Positions 33,194 to 42,364 are shown, counted from the stretch's first letter. The stretch is DNA of 59,520 nucleotides from Gammaproteobacteria bacterium (GCA_020354435.1 CP070646.1:2151823-2211342); one strand, 5' to 3'. The notes: generated by a model from the letters alone, not told the origin. Numbers and translations: made by a program.

Positions 33194-34372
33194 TTATTGC
33201 AGCCGTTGACGGACCCAATCCTGGAAAGCCTTGACGTAGTGCTCCTCGGGCATCAGCACCCCCTGCTCGAACCGTAGCGCCTGCAGTCCTCGCTGGTTAA
33301 GTTCGGATGCCTCGGCATCCTGCAGCATAACCAGCTTTGTGAATTCGGTGACGTCGTCGAGATCGAAGTTTTCCGCTGCCAGCGAGTCGGGTGGAAACAG
33401 CCATTCGACCTCGAGCGCGGTCTCCTCGGGGCCGAGCGGCAGGATGCGCACCGTGCGCATGTAGTCCACGTGCGCGGCGATGAACATCGACGGCAGACTA
33501 ACGAAGTAACTCTGTCCGCGCGCGGTTTCCTCGTCGCTCAGGCCGTCGAAGCGGACGCCGCCGGCGCGGCCGCTGGTAGACCAGGTTTCAGCGCCGCCGC
33601 GCAGGCCGCCGCGGAATTTCGGGTCGTTGTCGTCCTGGTGCAATGCCCAGTTCGGTTCGTCGCGGAAATAGGAAATGCGGCGGCCATAAATCGGCACCAG
33701 TTCGCACAGCTCCGGGTGAATGTTGGGGCAGTGCAGGCATTCGTTGAAGTTTTCCCAGAAGATTTTCCAGTTGCAGGCCATCGTCTTGTGCCAGCGATGG
33801 CCGACGACAAGCTCTGCCATCGGCCAGTTTTCGATGCGGTCGCTACCGCGGACGAAACCGGCCTCGAAATCAGGCGGCTCGTCGGCCAGCGCCACGAATA
33901 CTCCGCCGCGCCATTCACGCACCGCAACCTCGAACAGCGGGTAGTCCGCCTTGTCAAAATCGGTCGCCTCGGCATGCGAGCTGGTTGCGACCAGACGTCC
34001 GTCGAGCGCGTATGACCATTGGTGGTACGGGCAGACGATTAGCTTGTTTTTCAACCGGCCTTCGGATTCGGTGCACAGCGCCGAGCCGCGATGCCGGCAA
34101 CTGTTGTGGAAGGCATGCAGCATCCCATCGTCATCGCGCACCAGCAGGATGCTCTGACGGCCGATGTCGAAGCGGCGAAAGCTGCGCACCTCGGCGAGGG
34201 TGCTCGCGTGACAGACGTAGAGCCAGTCGCGGTAAAAAATCCGCGCGAGCTCCGTCTCATAATGCCCGCGGTCGAAATACCAGCTTGCCGGCAGCGAAGG
34301 CTCGGCGCGGTCGAGGCCGTCGAAATCCTCGCCGCCGGCGAGCTTGCGAATCGGTTTATTGTCGTCGGGCAT
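33194..34372 (-). CDS. Rieske non-haem iron oxygenase, alpha subunit
   Basis: A 392-residue protein. The Rieske [2Fe-2S] ligands are C-x-H in NSCRHRGSALC and C-x2-H in VCPYHQWSYALDG. The catalytic iron site is in ENFNECLHCPNIHPEL, of the type seen in choline/carnitine-type monooxygenases and related ring-hydroxylating enzymes. Its ATG overlaps the stop of the dienelactone-hydrolase-like gene (TGATG). Reductase and ferredoxin partners are not in the window. The substrate could be an aromatic acid or a quaternary amine. Confidence 0.9.
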   Translation of the reverse strand: MPDDNKPIRKLAGGEDFDGLDRAEPSLPASWYFDRGHYETELARIFYRDWLYVCHASTLAEVRSFRRFDIGRQSILLVRDDDGMLHAFHNSCRHRGSALCTESEGRLKNKLIVCPYHQWSYALDGRLVATSSHAEATDFDKADYPLFEVAVREWRGGVFVALADEPPDFEAGFVRGSDRIENWPMAELVVGHRWHKTMACNWKIFWENFNECLHCPNIHPELCELVPIYGRRISYFRDEPNWALHQDDNDPKFRGGLRGGAETWSTSGRAGGVRFDGLSDEETARGQSYFVSLPSMFIAAHVDYMRTVRILPLGPEETALEVEWLFPPDSLAAENFDLDDVTEFTKLVMLQDAEASELNQRGLQALRFEQGVLMPEEHYVKAFQDWVRQRLQ

Positions 34373-35262
34373 CAGCCGAGATGCTTTGCGAAAAACTCGA
34401 GCGTGCGTGACCAGGCGAGCTCGGCGGCGGCCTCGTTGTAACGCCCGGTGGAATCGTTATGAAAACCGTGCTGTACGCCGGGGTAGATAAACGCCTGGTA
34501 GTCAACGTTTTTCTCCTTCAGCAGCTTTTCGTAATCCGGCCAGGTGGCGTTGACGCGCTGGTCGTTCTCGGCGAACTGCAGCATCAGCGGACCGCGGACG
34601 TTACCGACGATATCGGGCTTCGCCGGCGTGCCGTAAAACGGCACCGCGGCGTCGATCAGGTCGGGCAGGGTGGCGGCGAGCATGTTGGTAATGTAACCGC
34701 CGAAACAGAAACCGACCGCGCCGAGCTTGCCGTTGCTGAGCGGGTGATCGTGCAGGTAGTTCGCCGCGGCGATGAAATCCTGCTCGATGTGATAGCGTTC
34801 GAGCGAACGCTGCATCTCCTTGCCGTCGTCGTCGTTGCCCGGGTAGCCGCCGAGCGAATGGAGCGCATCGGGCGCAAAGGCGAGGTAACCCTGTTTGGCC
34901 AGCCGCCGCGCGACGTCGGCGATGTAGGGATTTAGCCCCCGGTTCTCGTGCGCCACCAGCACCGCCGGCCCTTCGCCTTGCCGCTTGCGCGGCTGCACCA
35001 GGTAACCGCGGCCTTCGCCGTGGCCGTCGGGCGATTCGAAGCTTTCGTAGCTTGCGCGGATATCGGCATCGTTGAACGAAACCTGTTCCGCGAGCGCGTA
35101 GTTCGGCAGCAGCGCGCCGGTCAGCGCGCTCATGCTCAGGCCCGCGCCGACCAGCGTCGCCAGCCTCGCCATGAAGGTGCGCCGGTCGATGTCGCCGTGC
35201 GCGTATTCGTCGTACCAGTCGAATGCCTGCTGGGGGATTTCGATGTTGTTTTGTTCGGTCAT
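34372..35262 (-). CDS. Dienelactone-hydrolase family protein with Tat-like N-terminus
   Basis: A 296-residue protein. Residues 27-57 (DRRTFMARLATLVGAGLSMS, then an Ala-rich stretch ending YALA) look like a Tat signal placed after about 26 extra residues. The catalytic domain is DLH-like: nucleophile Cys in GAVGFCFGGYI, acid near QFAENDQRVN, and His in GVQHGFHND. The ATG follows GAGGCCGAG. It is the first gene of a two-gene operon with the Rieske oxygenase, a pairing that suggests breakdown of an aromatic or lactone compound. Export of the hydrolase while the oxygenase stays cytoplasmic is odd. Confidence 0.87.
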   Translation of the reverse strand: MTEQNNIEIPQQAFDWYDEYAHGDIDRRTFMARLATLVGAGLSMSALTGALLPNYALAEQVSFNDADIRASYESFESPDGHGEGRGYLVQPRKRQGEGPAVLVAHENRGLNPYIADVARRLAKQGYLAFAPDALHSLGGYPGNDDDGKEMQRSLERYHIEQDFIAAANYLHDHPLSNGKLGAVGFCFGGYITNMLAATLPDLIDAAVPFYGTPAKPDIVGNVRGPLMLQFAENDQRVNATWPDYEKLLKEKNVDYQAFIYPGVQHGFHNDSTGRYNEAAAELAWSRTLEFFAKHLG

Positions 35263-35469
35263 CTCGGCCTCCTCGGTTGTGCATTATCGGCGCAATCATA
35301 CGCCCGTAAACGGATTCGGGGCCAGCGGTTTTTGACGCCTGAAACTGCGGTTCTGCCGGCTTTTTGGCGATCGTTTGTTCCGATCGTTACGATCAAAAAA
35401 AATCGGTAGTGTCCGCGGGAAAATGGCCGACACTACATTTATTCAGAATTCGCGAAAGGAGTCGATCGC

Positions 35470-36765
35470 GTGCACGTCAGATATCCGCTTTGGCTGCAAA
35501 CCGCGCAGCAACGACCGGGCGCGAAAGTGTTCGCGACGCTGTTTGCAGTCGAGTCCTGCGCGCGGGCGCTGCTGACGACGGTAATCACGGTGCAGGCACT
35601 GCACCTGCTCGGCAACGCGCGCGACGTCAGCCTGCTGTTTGCCGTGGTCGGCTTGACCGGGCTGGTGGCGAGCTTTTCGATTCCGGTGCTGATTCGCCGT
35701 TTAAGCCGGCGCCGGGTGTATACTCTGGGCGGTTTGCTGATCCTGGGCGCCGCAACCGCGTTTGCCACGGTCGACATTGCCGGGCAGGTGGCCGGCATGC
35801 TGCTCAGGGTTTACGGGGTCGCCTGTCTCAACATTACGCTGAGTCTTTACATCCTGCAGTATATCCGCCGCATCGAGTTCGCCGACTGCGAATCGCGCCG
35901 TATGCAGTACAGTGCCATTGCCTGGATTGCCGGCCCGGCCCTCGGCGTCTATCTCTACGAACACGTTGACACCCTCGTGCCGTTTGCGGTGAGCGGTGTC
36001 ATGTCGCTATTGCTGCTGGCCCTGTTCTGGATTCTAAGACTGAGCGAACAGCCGGCAATCGCCGCGCCGGCCGAGCGCTCGCGCCGCGGTCCGCTGCGCG
36101 TTATCGGCCGCTTTGTCGCGCAGCCGCGCCTGCGCCTGGCCTGGAGCATCGTGTTCACGCGTTCCTGGTGGTGGGTATTCTTTTTCATCTACACGCCGGT
36201 GTATGCGGTGCAGCAGGGGCTCGGCGAACTGGCCGGGGCGCTGGTAATTTCCGCTGGCAATGCGTTGTTGTTCCTGGCGCCGTGGTTCGCCGGCTTCGCG
36301 CGGCGTTACGGCGTGCGCGCGGTGCTGCGTTACGGTTACCTGTTGTGCGGCGCCTTTACGCTGGTGGCCGCGGCCCTGTTTCAAACACCGGCGCTGGCGC
36401 TTGCGGCACTGGTCGCGGCGACCATCGGCACGGTCATGCTCGATGCGGTCGGCAACGTCGCCTTTCTCGCCGCGGTGCGGCCGCGCGAGCGCGAGGAAAT
36501 GACCACCGTGTTTCGCACTTACCTGGATGCGGCCGAGCTGCTGCCGCCGGCGCTGTTCGCACTGGTGCTGTCGTTTTTCGAATTGCAAGTCATCTTTTAC
36601 CTGCAGAGCCTGATCATGCTGGGCATGATCGTCCTGCTCGGCTACCTGCCTGCGCGTCTCGGCAAGACCCGGATCCGCCTGGCGCCGGAGGGCGAATTGC
36701 CGGGTGGCGAAACCGCGAAGCCGGGCCCGGCCGTCTCCCCGATCCCGGCACCGACCGAAACCTGA
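35470..36765 (+). CDS. MFS transporter
   Basis: A 431-residue membrane protein with about 12 predicted segments in two halves (for example LLFAVVGLTGLVASFSIPVL, then IVFTRSWWWVFFFIYTPVYA). Start is GTG with an AAGGAG site. The end is a Pro-rich cytoplasmic tail. It is divergent from the dienelactone hydrolase/Rieske operon and may carry the same compound. Substrate and direction cannot be read from the sequence. Confidence 0.82.
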   Translation: MHVRYPLWLQTAQQRPGAKVFATLFAVESCARALLTTVITVQALHLLGNARDVSLLFAVVGLTGLVASFSIPVLIRRLSRRRVYTLGGLLILGAATAFATVDIAGQVAGMLLRVYGVACLNITLSLYILQYIRRIEFADCESRRMQYSAIAWIAGPALGVYLYEHVDTLVPFAVSGVMSLLLLALFWILRLSEQPAIAAPAERSRRGPLRVIGRFVAQPRLRLAWSIVFTRSWWWVFFFIYTPVYAVQQGLGELAGALVISAGNALLFLAPWFAGFARRYGVRAVLRYGYLLCGAFTLVAAALFQTPALALAALVAATIGTVMLDAVGNVAFLAAVRPREREEMTTVFRTYLDAAELLPPALFALVLSFFELQVIFYLQSLIMLGMIVLLGYLPARLGKTRIRLAPEGELPGGETAKPGPAVSPIPAPTET

Positions 36766-36886
36766 TACCGAATAGGTCCGCGCGTGATTCCGAGGACAGA
36801 ATACCTGTTCCAGTTCGGGCGCGGGTGCCCGACAAATAACGATACTGTCCCATGGATCCTCGGGCGGTAACGACGAAACCTTACAT

Positions 36887-37018
36887 TCAAGTGGGCGGGC
36901 CGTCGGCTAGCGAGTTGCGGTAGCCACGCCAGGCCGGAAACAGGCCGGCCAGGATACCCGCGAGCCACAGGCCGCCGAGTAACAGTGTTGTTAATTCCCA
37001 TATCTCAACAACACAATT
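36887..37018 (-). pseudogene. ABC transporter permease, C-terminal remnant
   Basis: On the minus strand about 40 codons read WELTTLLLGGLWLAGILAGL then FPAWRGYRNSLADG, the usual last transmembrane helix and tail of FtsX/MacB-type ABC permeases. Nothing upstream continues the family, so only the end of the gene is left. It lies in a 632-bp gap with no intact gene (36766-37397). Confidence 0.55.
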
Positions 37019-37397
37019 AATTTGGCTCGATAGTCCGAGTTGAGTTGGAATTTGAGATTTGACTGATCCAGCTCGAACGACGGATTCCTGGAAGCTGTCA
37101 TTCTTTTGTGCGGTGCGATAGGTTCTGACGTGCCAACACCGACCACTGCTCAGAAATATGACAGCCTTCGGGAAAATTAGTGATCTGTTTGTTGTACTTA
37201 ACATTCACGATGAGTTTTCCTCCCTTTCTGTAATTTTCGATTTCAACCGTCAAAACTGACCAGATTCGATGAAAATCATCGGCTAACCCCCGGCGGATAC
37301 CGTGTCGGCCCGAGCCCTTGAATTTTCAATTTACCGACTGGTTGAATACGAAGTACTATTGATCGATTTTTTCAATTTACTAGTAGGATTTCAATTC

Positions 37398-38069
37398 ATG
37401 GTCGCGTATGAATTATCCTCAAATCTCTATTGTGACGAGTTCAATCAAGCTCTTTTCGAGCGCATAGCAAGGGACATTGAAAAAAAAGGCTATAGCATTA
37501 ACCCGGCGGCGCTTCCCATTGGTCTAAGCGCGATTCTATTCGACCACGTGATCCAAATGTCTGGAAGTAAATTTGAAAATGCAGGCATTGGCCGTGAGCG
37601 GCAATACATGAAGAATCACTTTGTGCGAAGTGACGAAATCTGCTGGATCAATGGGGAGAGCGATGCAGGAACCCAGTGGTTGAATTGGGCTACCCAGTTA
37701 CAGGCTTACCTGAATCGTCGATTGTTTCTTGGGTTGTTTTCGTTTGAAAGCCATTTTGCCCATTACTCTCCTGGAGATTATTACAAGAGACATGTAGATG
37801 CCTTTAACGGAAAAACCAACCGCATCCTCTCACTGGCCACCTACTTAAACCCTGAGTGGTTACCCGAAGATGGTGGGGAGTTGGTTTTATATCGCAATCA
37901 ACAAGATAGAGACGGAATTCGTGTAACACCGGTTCTCGGGACATTGGTGGTTTTTCTTAGTGAAGAGTTTCCGCACGAAGTGCTGGTTTCAAATCAGGAT
38001 CGATACTCTATTGCAGGATGGTTCAGGGTAAATTGTTCAATAGAGAACCGACCTGATCCGCCGTTGTAA
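37398..38069 (+). CDS. Prolyl 4-hydroxylase-like 2OG/Fe(II) oxygenase
   Basis: A 223-residue protein. The ATG at 37398 is preferred; a GTG at 37302 would add 32 residues without a ribosome site. The iron and 2OG sites are visible: H-x-D in YKRHVDAFNG, LNPEWLPEDGGELVLY, and the distal His in EEFPHEVLVS followed by RYSIAGWFRVN. This is the PKHD/SM-20 group that hydroxylates prolines or similar residues in proteins. The gene is more AT-rich than its neighbours and sits among remnants, which suggests acquisition by transfer. Confidence 0.85.
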   Translation: MVAYELSSNLYCDEFNQALFERIARDIEKKGYSINPAALPIGLSAILFDHVIQMSGSKFENAGIGRERQYMKNHFVRSDEICWINGESDAGTQWLNWATQLQAYLNRRLFLGLFSFESHFAHYSPGDYYKRHVDAFNGKTNRILSLATYLNPEWLPEDGGELVLYRNQQDRDGIRVTPVLGTLVVFLSEEFPHEVLVSNQDRYSIAGWFRVNCSIENRPDPPL

Positions 38070-38133
38070 TCGGTGATAGCCCTGTTGTTTTGACTGGTAA
38101 CGATGATTTGTCAGCAATTTTGAGGATTTATAC

Positions 38134-38376
38134 ATGGAGAAGATCAAATCAAATTGCGTTATTTCAAGCGCGGCATACTCAGTCCCCAAATCATCCATTA
38201 AATATTTCGATCCCCTGAACAAGAAAAGAACTGAGGCAGGGGATCAGGTCTTTGGTGAAGTTCATGAATTGGGACATCATGGGTTGGTAGACAGTCGCCT
38301 TGCAAGGCTGCATACCATCAATATCGGCGCCAGAGCAATTTTGCATTCGGCAATCGATAGCCCCAGATCAGTTTGA
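38134..38376 (+). CDS. Short protein, probably truncated
   Basis: 80 residues after a GAGG site. The text GDQVFGEVHELGHHGLVDSR, then ARLHTINIGARAI resembles the N-terminal part of a longer protein, with the end apparently lost near 38345. I cannot name the family with confidence. It follows the prolyl-hydroxylase-like gene and overlaps the end of a minus-strand frame. Confidence 0.4.
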   Translation: MEKIKSNCVISSAAYSVPKSSIKYFDPLNKKRTEAGDQVFGEVHELGHHGLVDSRLARLHTINIGARAILHSAIDSPRSV

Positions 38377-38691
38377 AGCCTGGTGCCTGATTCCTATTAC
38401 GACTATGCAGACATCTTTAGCCGCGGTGGTGTAGTCGGCCAACCAGACGGTGCCTGGGACGATGCCCTTGGCCAGAGTACGGGACAAGAAAGGCTTACTT
38501 CTGGTTCTCTGTAGCTCCGGTTTCGGATCGAACAATTTTCCATCTTTTAGCAGATGGACAGCCATGACGACCGCCGTTGCCTGAACTTTGCCTATGGTTC
38601 CGGCTGGCAGCATTGAAGATGACACCGGACGCAACTGTTGCAATCGCCTATCGAACCAGGGAAACAGATTCAACGCCGAAGCGGCAAACAT
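38368..38691 (-). CDS. Hypothetical protein after the STN-domain gene
   Basis: 107 residues on the minus strand, starting 19 bp after the stop of the STN-domain gene. Ends with GTVWLADYTTAAKDVCIVVI. No signal peptide or known domain seen. It could be the end of an operon with the STN protein or a remnant. Confidence 0.35.
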   Translation of the reverse strand: MFAASALNLFPWFDRRLQQLRPVSSSMLPAGTIGKVQATAVVMAVHLLKDGKLFDPKPELQRTRSKPFLSRTLAKGIVPGTVWLADYTTAAKDVCIVVIGIRHQASN

Positions 38692-38709
38692 GTCAACTGT
38701 CTAGGTAAT

Positions 38710-39216
38710 TCACGGATCGTTATCGATTGGTTCAATCGGGTTGACTGATTCGTCCGCACCTACCTGGGGATTCTCAGGAGTAAGATGCTGGCTTTCGGTG
38801 TCTGAATTCGAATGATCATCTATCTCCTGGAAAACGGTTTGCTCGTTGCCTCGGGGCAGGACATGGACCGCCACGACGCGCTCATCGTCGCCGGTGATGA
38901 TCACGAAGCTATCATCCCTCAGTAACCGATTGAGCACCCGTTTCAGCGGCGCATTCTGCATTTGGAGGCTGGTTGACTGCCTCGACAGGTCGGCCGGCAT
39001 CAGAAGCCGAAAGTCAGCCTCCTCGGCGAGGCTGCGCAGAATATCGCCGATGTCGGCGCCACTGCTGCTGATCGAAATACGGTCCTCGTCGACCTCTAGA
39101 TGAAAATCCGCGGCCGGCCCGCTCACGGACAGGGACACCGCGATCCAACCGATCGACAGGGGGGTGATCGCTCGCAAATGACCCAGGGAGCGTAAATAGG
39201 TTCGTCGGGCTGGCAT
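38710..39216 (-). CDS. Periplasmic STN-like domain protein
   Basis: About 168 residues from the ATG at 39216; a TTG at 39249 would add 11. A membrane or signal segment (ITPLSIGWIAVSLSVSG) is followed by one secretin/TonB short N-terminal (STN) type domain. That domain shows ISISSSGADIGDILRSLAEE, then NAPLKRVLNRLLRDDSFVII. STN domains occur in TonB-dependent transducers and secretins, but no receptor or secretin part follows here. The C-terminal 50 residues are acidic and disordered. A stand-alone signal or partner-binding role is a guess. Confidence 0.6.
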   Translation of the reverse strand: MPARRTYLRSLGHLRAITPLSIGWIAVSLSVSGPAADFHLEVDEDRISISSSGADIGDILRSLAEEADFRLLMPADLSRQSTSLQMQNAPLKRVLNRLLRDDSFVIITGDDERVVAVHVLPRGNEQTVFQEIDDHSNSDTESQHLTPENPQVGADESVNPIEPIDNDP

Positions 39217-39440
39217 TGCTTGAATCGCCACTGATATCCGCGATGGCAAATTCTAGCAACAAAACGGCCGGGCAATGCAACAATATTTTTAACGATTAAA
39301 TAAATCTTTCCCGGTTTTCCTTCAGGGATGTCCGATCGGGTCGATCGATTTTTTTGTTTGGTAAAACCGGGAAAATCGAGTACTAATAGCCGCCATATCC
39401 CGCGGTGCGCCGGGCTTAAAAAAGGAACGAGGAATCGGAG

Positions 39441-40475
39441 TTGAGCACAATCGCAACCACGGTGGACGTGCCCGCCAGCCGCACGCATCAGGGCATCGCC
39501 GCGATTATTCTCGGGATGTTGCTGTTCGTGTTCCAGGACGCGATGATGAAGTCGTTGCTCGGCGATTTCTCGGTCTGGCCGTTGCTGTTGGTGCGAGCGG
39601 TGGTCTGCTCGCTGGTCATGGTGCCACTGATCCTGTATTTCGGCTCTCCACACCGGATCCTGACACCGCTGTGGCCGCTTCACGTCGCACGCGCGATGCT
39701 GTTCGCTTTTGGCTTTTCGCTCTACTACGCGGCGTTCCCTTTCATGACCCTGGCGGCGGTGACGACTATTTTTTTCGCCGCGCCCCTGATCACGGCGTTG
39801 TTTGCCGCGATGTTTCTGAAGGAGCACATCGGCATCCACCGGATCAGCGCGCTGGTGCTCGGGTTTATCGGCGTCATCATCGCGATGAAACCGGGCGCGG
39901 ACTCGTTTCAGTGGGTCTCGGTGCTGCCGCTGATTTGCGCCTGCAGCTACGCGACATCGCAGATGCTGGCGCGACGAATCGGCGACCGCGACACGGCCAT
40001 GGTCGCGGGCGCCTACACCATCATTCTCGCGGGGGTGCTGGTGTTGCCGGTCGGATGGACGCTCAACGCCCTGTTCGATATCGGCACACAGGCCGCGCAC
40101 CTGCGCTGGAGCTGGGAGGCCTTTACCTTCGGTATCCTGCCCTGGCTCATCCTGCTGGGCGCCATCGGCATGGTCGGATGGACGCTGTTGTCCCGGGCCT
40201 ACCAGATTGCCGATGTCGGCGCCGTAGCGCCGTTCGAGTATGCCTACCTGCCGCTGGCGGCGACGCTGGGTTACCTCGCTTTCGACGAGGTTCCGTCGTG
40301 GAATACTCTGGTCGGCATGGCACTGATCATCGTATCGGGGGTCTACATCGGCTACCGCGAAGTCGTCAATGCCCGTCGCAGCATCATGCCGACTGCCGAG
40401 GCGAGCTTTGCACCCGGGAATCCCGGTGTGGTGCACGAGGTTCATGAGGTCGATCCGGCCCCGGAGCGGCAGTGA
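39441..40475 (+). CDS. EamA/DMT family transporter
   Basis: A 344-residue membrane protein with ten predicted helices in two EamA repeats (first: GIAAIILGMLLFVFQDAMMK; second: VLPLICACSYATSQMLARRI). Starts at a TTG with a GGAATCGGAG site. The drug/metabolite family exports amino acids and other small molecules. It diverges from the STN gene. A basic and acidic tail of about 35 residues follows the last helix. Substrate unknown. Confidence 0.87.
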   Translation: MSTIATTVDVPASRTHQGIAAIILGMLLFVFQDAMMKSLLGDFSVWPLLLVRAVVCSLVMVPLILYFGSPHRILTPLWPLHVARAMLFAFGFSLYYAAFPFMTLAAVTTIFFAAPLITALFAAMFLKEHIGIHRISALVLGFIGVIIAMKPGADSFQWVSVLPLICACSYATSQMLARRIGDRDTAMVAGAYTIILAGVLVLPVGWTLNALFDIGTQAAHLRWSWEAFTFGILPWLILLGAIGMVGWTLLSRAYQIADVGAVAPFEYAYLPLAATLGYLAFDEVPSWNTLVGMALIIVSGVYIGYREVVNARRSIMPTAEASFAPGNPGVVHEVHEVDPAPERQ

Positions 40476-41048
40476 AGCGATGGGACACAAATCTTTCTTC
40501 ACGGTGACCCGAGAATCCACGCTGGTAATTATCGAGACAGATTACTTATCTTTGAATTAAGTAAACTGTCACCCTATTTTCTAAAGCCGATTTCAATTGT
40601 AGCTAAAGCATTAGTAAGGCCGAAAACCAGAATTTTTGTTGGTAAAAATGTTGTAACAATTTACTTTGATGGATTAAATAATCTAACGAAATCATCAGCT
40701 TATCCAGGCAATTCGATTCCGCCCCTGGGCACCATTCTCCTTAATTTTCAACGGGTTACCCGGTGGGTGGCACGAGGACTTAGAGTCCATTGTTCGTTCA
40801 TTAGCGATGGAGCTTATTTCGTGATCTCCCCGGTTCAGAGTTATCGTGAAATCCCACATTCAGGGTGGCTCTAATTACTGGGGCTCGGCCATGACCTGAT
40901 CCTGTACTTCCCATTTTTGAAGGAAATTGACCCAATAATCAAATAATTTATTAATCCTCTTTCAATATCTTAATAATACCCATATCTCAGCTTGTAGCAG
41001 GAAAATGCAGCCTTTAAACTTTCGGCATCAATCCATGAGGGAACCACG
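40476..41048. other. AT-rich gene-free stretch with tRNA-Phe scar
   Basis: 573 bp between the EamA and CBS genes, clearly more AT-rich than the flanks from about 40550 to 41000. It contains the tRNA-Phe-like copy at 40711. No coding frame with a ribosome site is seen. Confidence 0.5.
40711..40740 (+). repeat. tRNA-Phe 3'-end fragment (copy A)
   Basis: ATTCGATTCCGCCCCTGGGC followed by ACCA matches the T-loop, 3' T-stem, acceptor strand and CCA end of a tRNA-Phe with a CCTGGGC acceptor strand. The anticodon side is missing. It is the most complete CCA end of the five copies. Confidence 0.65.
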
Positions 41049-41441
41049 ATGCGAGTAGAGAACTATATGTCGCGTGCACCAATCACCGTTCGTGTCGACA
41101 CGGACTACTGGAAGGCGTCCGAGATAATGCAGGAAAAGGATCTGCATCATATCCCTGTTATCAATGAAAGCGAAAAGATTGTTGGCATTCTTACTCTTCG
41201 TGACCTGAAAATTGCTGCCATGCATTTCGGCGAAGCACATGTGGAAGTGTCGGAAGTTATGCATAGCCCGGTCGTCACGGTAGCACCTGGCGAACCGCTG
41301 GCAGAGGCGGCCAGGCAAATGGTCGATAATCGAATTGGGGGTCTGCCCGTCTTAGACAATAACGGCCAGATTGTCGGCATTCTGACTGAAACGGATTTGC
41401 TTCGCGCTCTGATCGATCAATTAGGCAAGGAAACTGCCTAG
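41049..41441 (+). CDS. CBS-domain pair protein
   Basis: 130 residues after GAGGGAACC. Two CBS repeats are seen: first YMSRAPITVRVDTDYWKASEIMQ then KIVGILTLRDLKI; second VMHSPVVTVAPGEPLAEAAR then QIVGILTETDLLR. Such stand-alone pairs bind adenine nucleotides and regulate a partner. The partner is not evident here. The gene is flanked by two tRNA-Phe fragments. Confidence 0.9.
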   Translation: MRVENYMSRAPITVRVDTDYWKASEIMQEKDLHHIPVINESEKIVGILTLRDLKIAAMHFGEAHVEVSEVMHSPVVTVAPGEPLAEAARQMVDNRIGGLPVLDNNGQIVGILTETDLLRALIDQLGKETA

Positions 41442-41533
41442 GTTTTCCGGGCTGTGCCCCGACAGTCCAGGCTGCAAAGATCGAACTACCTGTCTATTAA
41501 GGTACAACTCTGAAACCAGCAGGAAATCCGGTC

Positions 41534-41857
41534 ATGATCGCACATACCACGCTACACGTGAGCGACTAAAACAAGTCAAAGACCTTTTACGTGCAGGCCC
41601 TGGCGCCCCTCGCTTAAAAGAACAACCTGGAGGACGGCGAGGCGGCCGGCTTCAACGACGGCAAGAATACCGACTTCTGGATTGTGCGCGCGGACGTCGT
41701 GCCGACTCATCTCGCATTCGAGGCAAGAAGCCGGCAAGAGGTCGAGGCCTTCTATCAGGCTGCGCTGGCCGCAGGTGCCACCGACAACGGCGGTCCGGGC
41801 TATCGTGACTACTGGCCGGGCTACTATGCCGTGTTCCCAATAAAGCATAGAAGTTGA
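41534..41857 (+). pseudogene. Glyoxalase/VOC family gene, broken by two stops and 3' truncation
   Basis: From the ATG at 41534 the frame reads MIAHTTLHVSD, TAA, NKSKTFYVQALAPLA, TAA, KNNLEDGEAAGFNDGKNTDF, then PTHLAFEARSRQEVEAFYQA and YRDYWPGYYAVF. This is a glyoxalase/bleomycin-resistance-like (VOC) protein that normally spans about 125 residues. Both stops fall where the family usually has a tyrosine. The conserved DPDGHNIE end is missing; the match stops near 41838, about 90 bp before tRNA-Phe fragment C. It is a decayed gene. Confidence 0.85.
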
Positions 41858-41928
41858 TCGAGTGAAGGAGCGCAGTTCGACGTTGGCTGAAGTTCCACTC
41901 ATAAATCAGAGCGCCTGTTATCGGATAG

Positions 41929-41947
41929 TCCGATTCCACCCCTGGCA
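41929..41947 (+). repeat. tRNA-Phe 3'-end fragment (copy C)
   Basis: TCCGATTCCACCCCTGGCA differs at one base from the matching part of copy B at 22.6 kb, including the shared TCCGATT loop and the single-G acceptor CCTGGCA. It lies downstream of the truncated VOC gene. The rest of 41858-42364 is AT-rich and shows no gene I can support. Confidence 0.6.
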
Positions 41948-42364
41948 TCACTCAATTACTTACTGTGGGCTCTAGATTAATTTGCTCCAATGCTACTAAA
42001 GGCTGTATTTTTCGGCATGACATTCAGTAAGGTTATGCCAGAAACAATATAGCTATTACCTGGATAATTTAGAAAACCCTTTTTTCTAAAATCAAACTGA
42101 TTCTGCCCAGGGATTGAAGACAAAAATTTGTAACACTGTCGCCTGAGTTCAATTTCCTGTTGACTTACCAGAAGGTTAACATTAGCCAGGATTGCATGAT
42201 TAGCCATACAGGGTTACCCGCATTCGAGAAGGCAATCATGTGCGAATATTCGTGATAGCTGCGCAGTAGTGTTAACATCATTATTTTCAGGGAAATGGGA
42301 AGGAGTTCCACGGGAAACGATTCAAGTATGTTGAAATCAATGCCATGATTAACCAGATCTTGAT

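Noticed and set aside
39123..40520. Minus-strand open frame of 465 codons opposite the EamA transporter
   Set aside because: The sense strand is a clear ten-helix transporter. The antisense text is Arg/Gln/His-rich, typical of shadow frames.
41534..41620. Stop-codon recoding (TAA read as Tyr) in the VOC gene
   Set aside because: Many neighbouring genes end in TAA, and the gene also lacks its 3' end; plain decay explains it.
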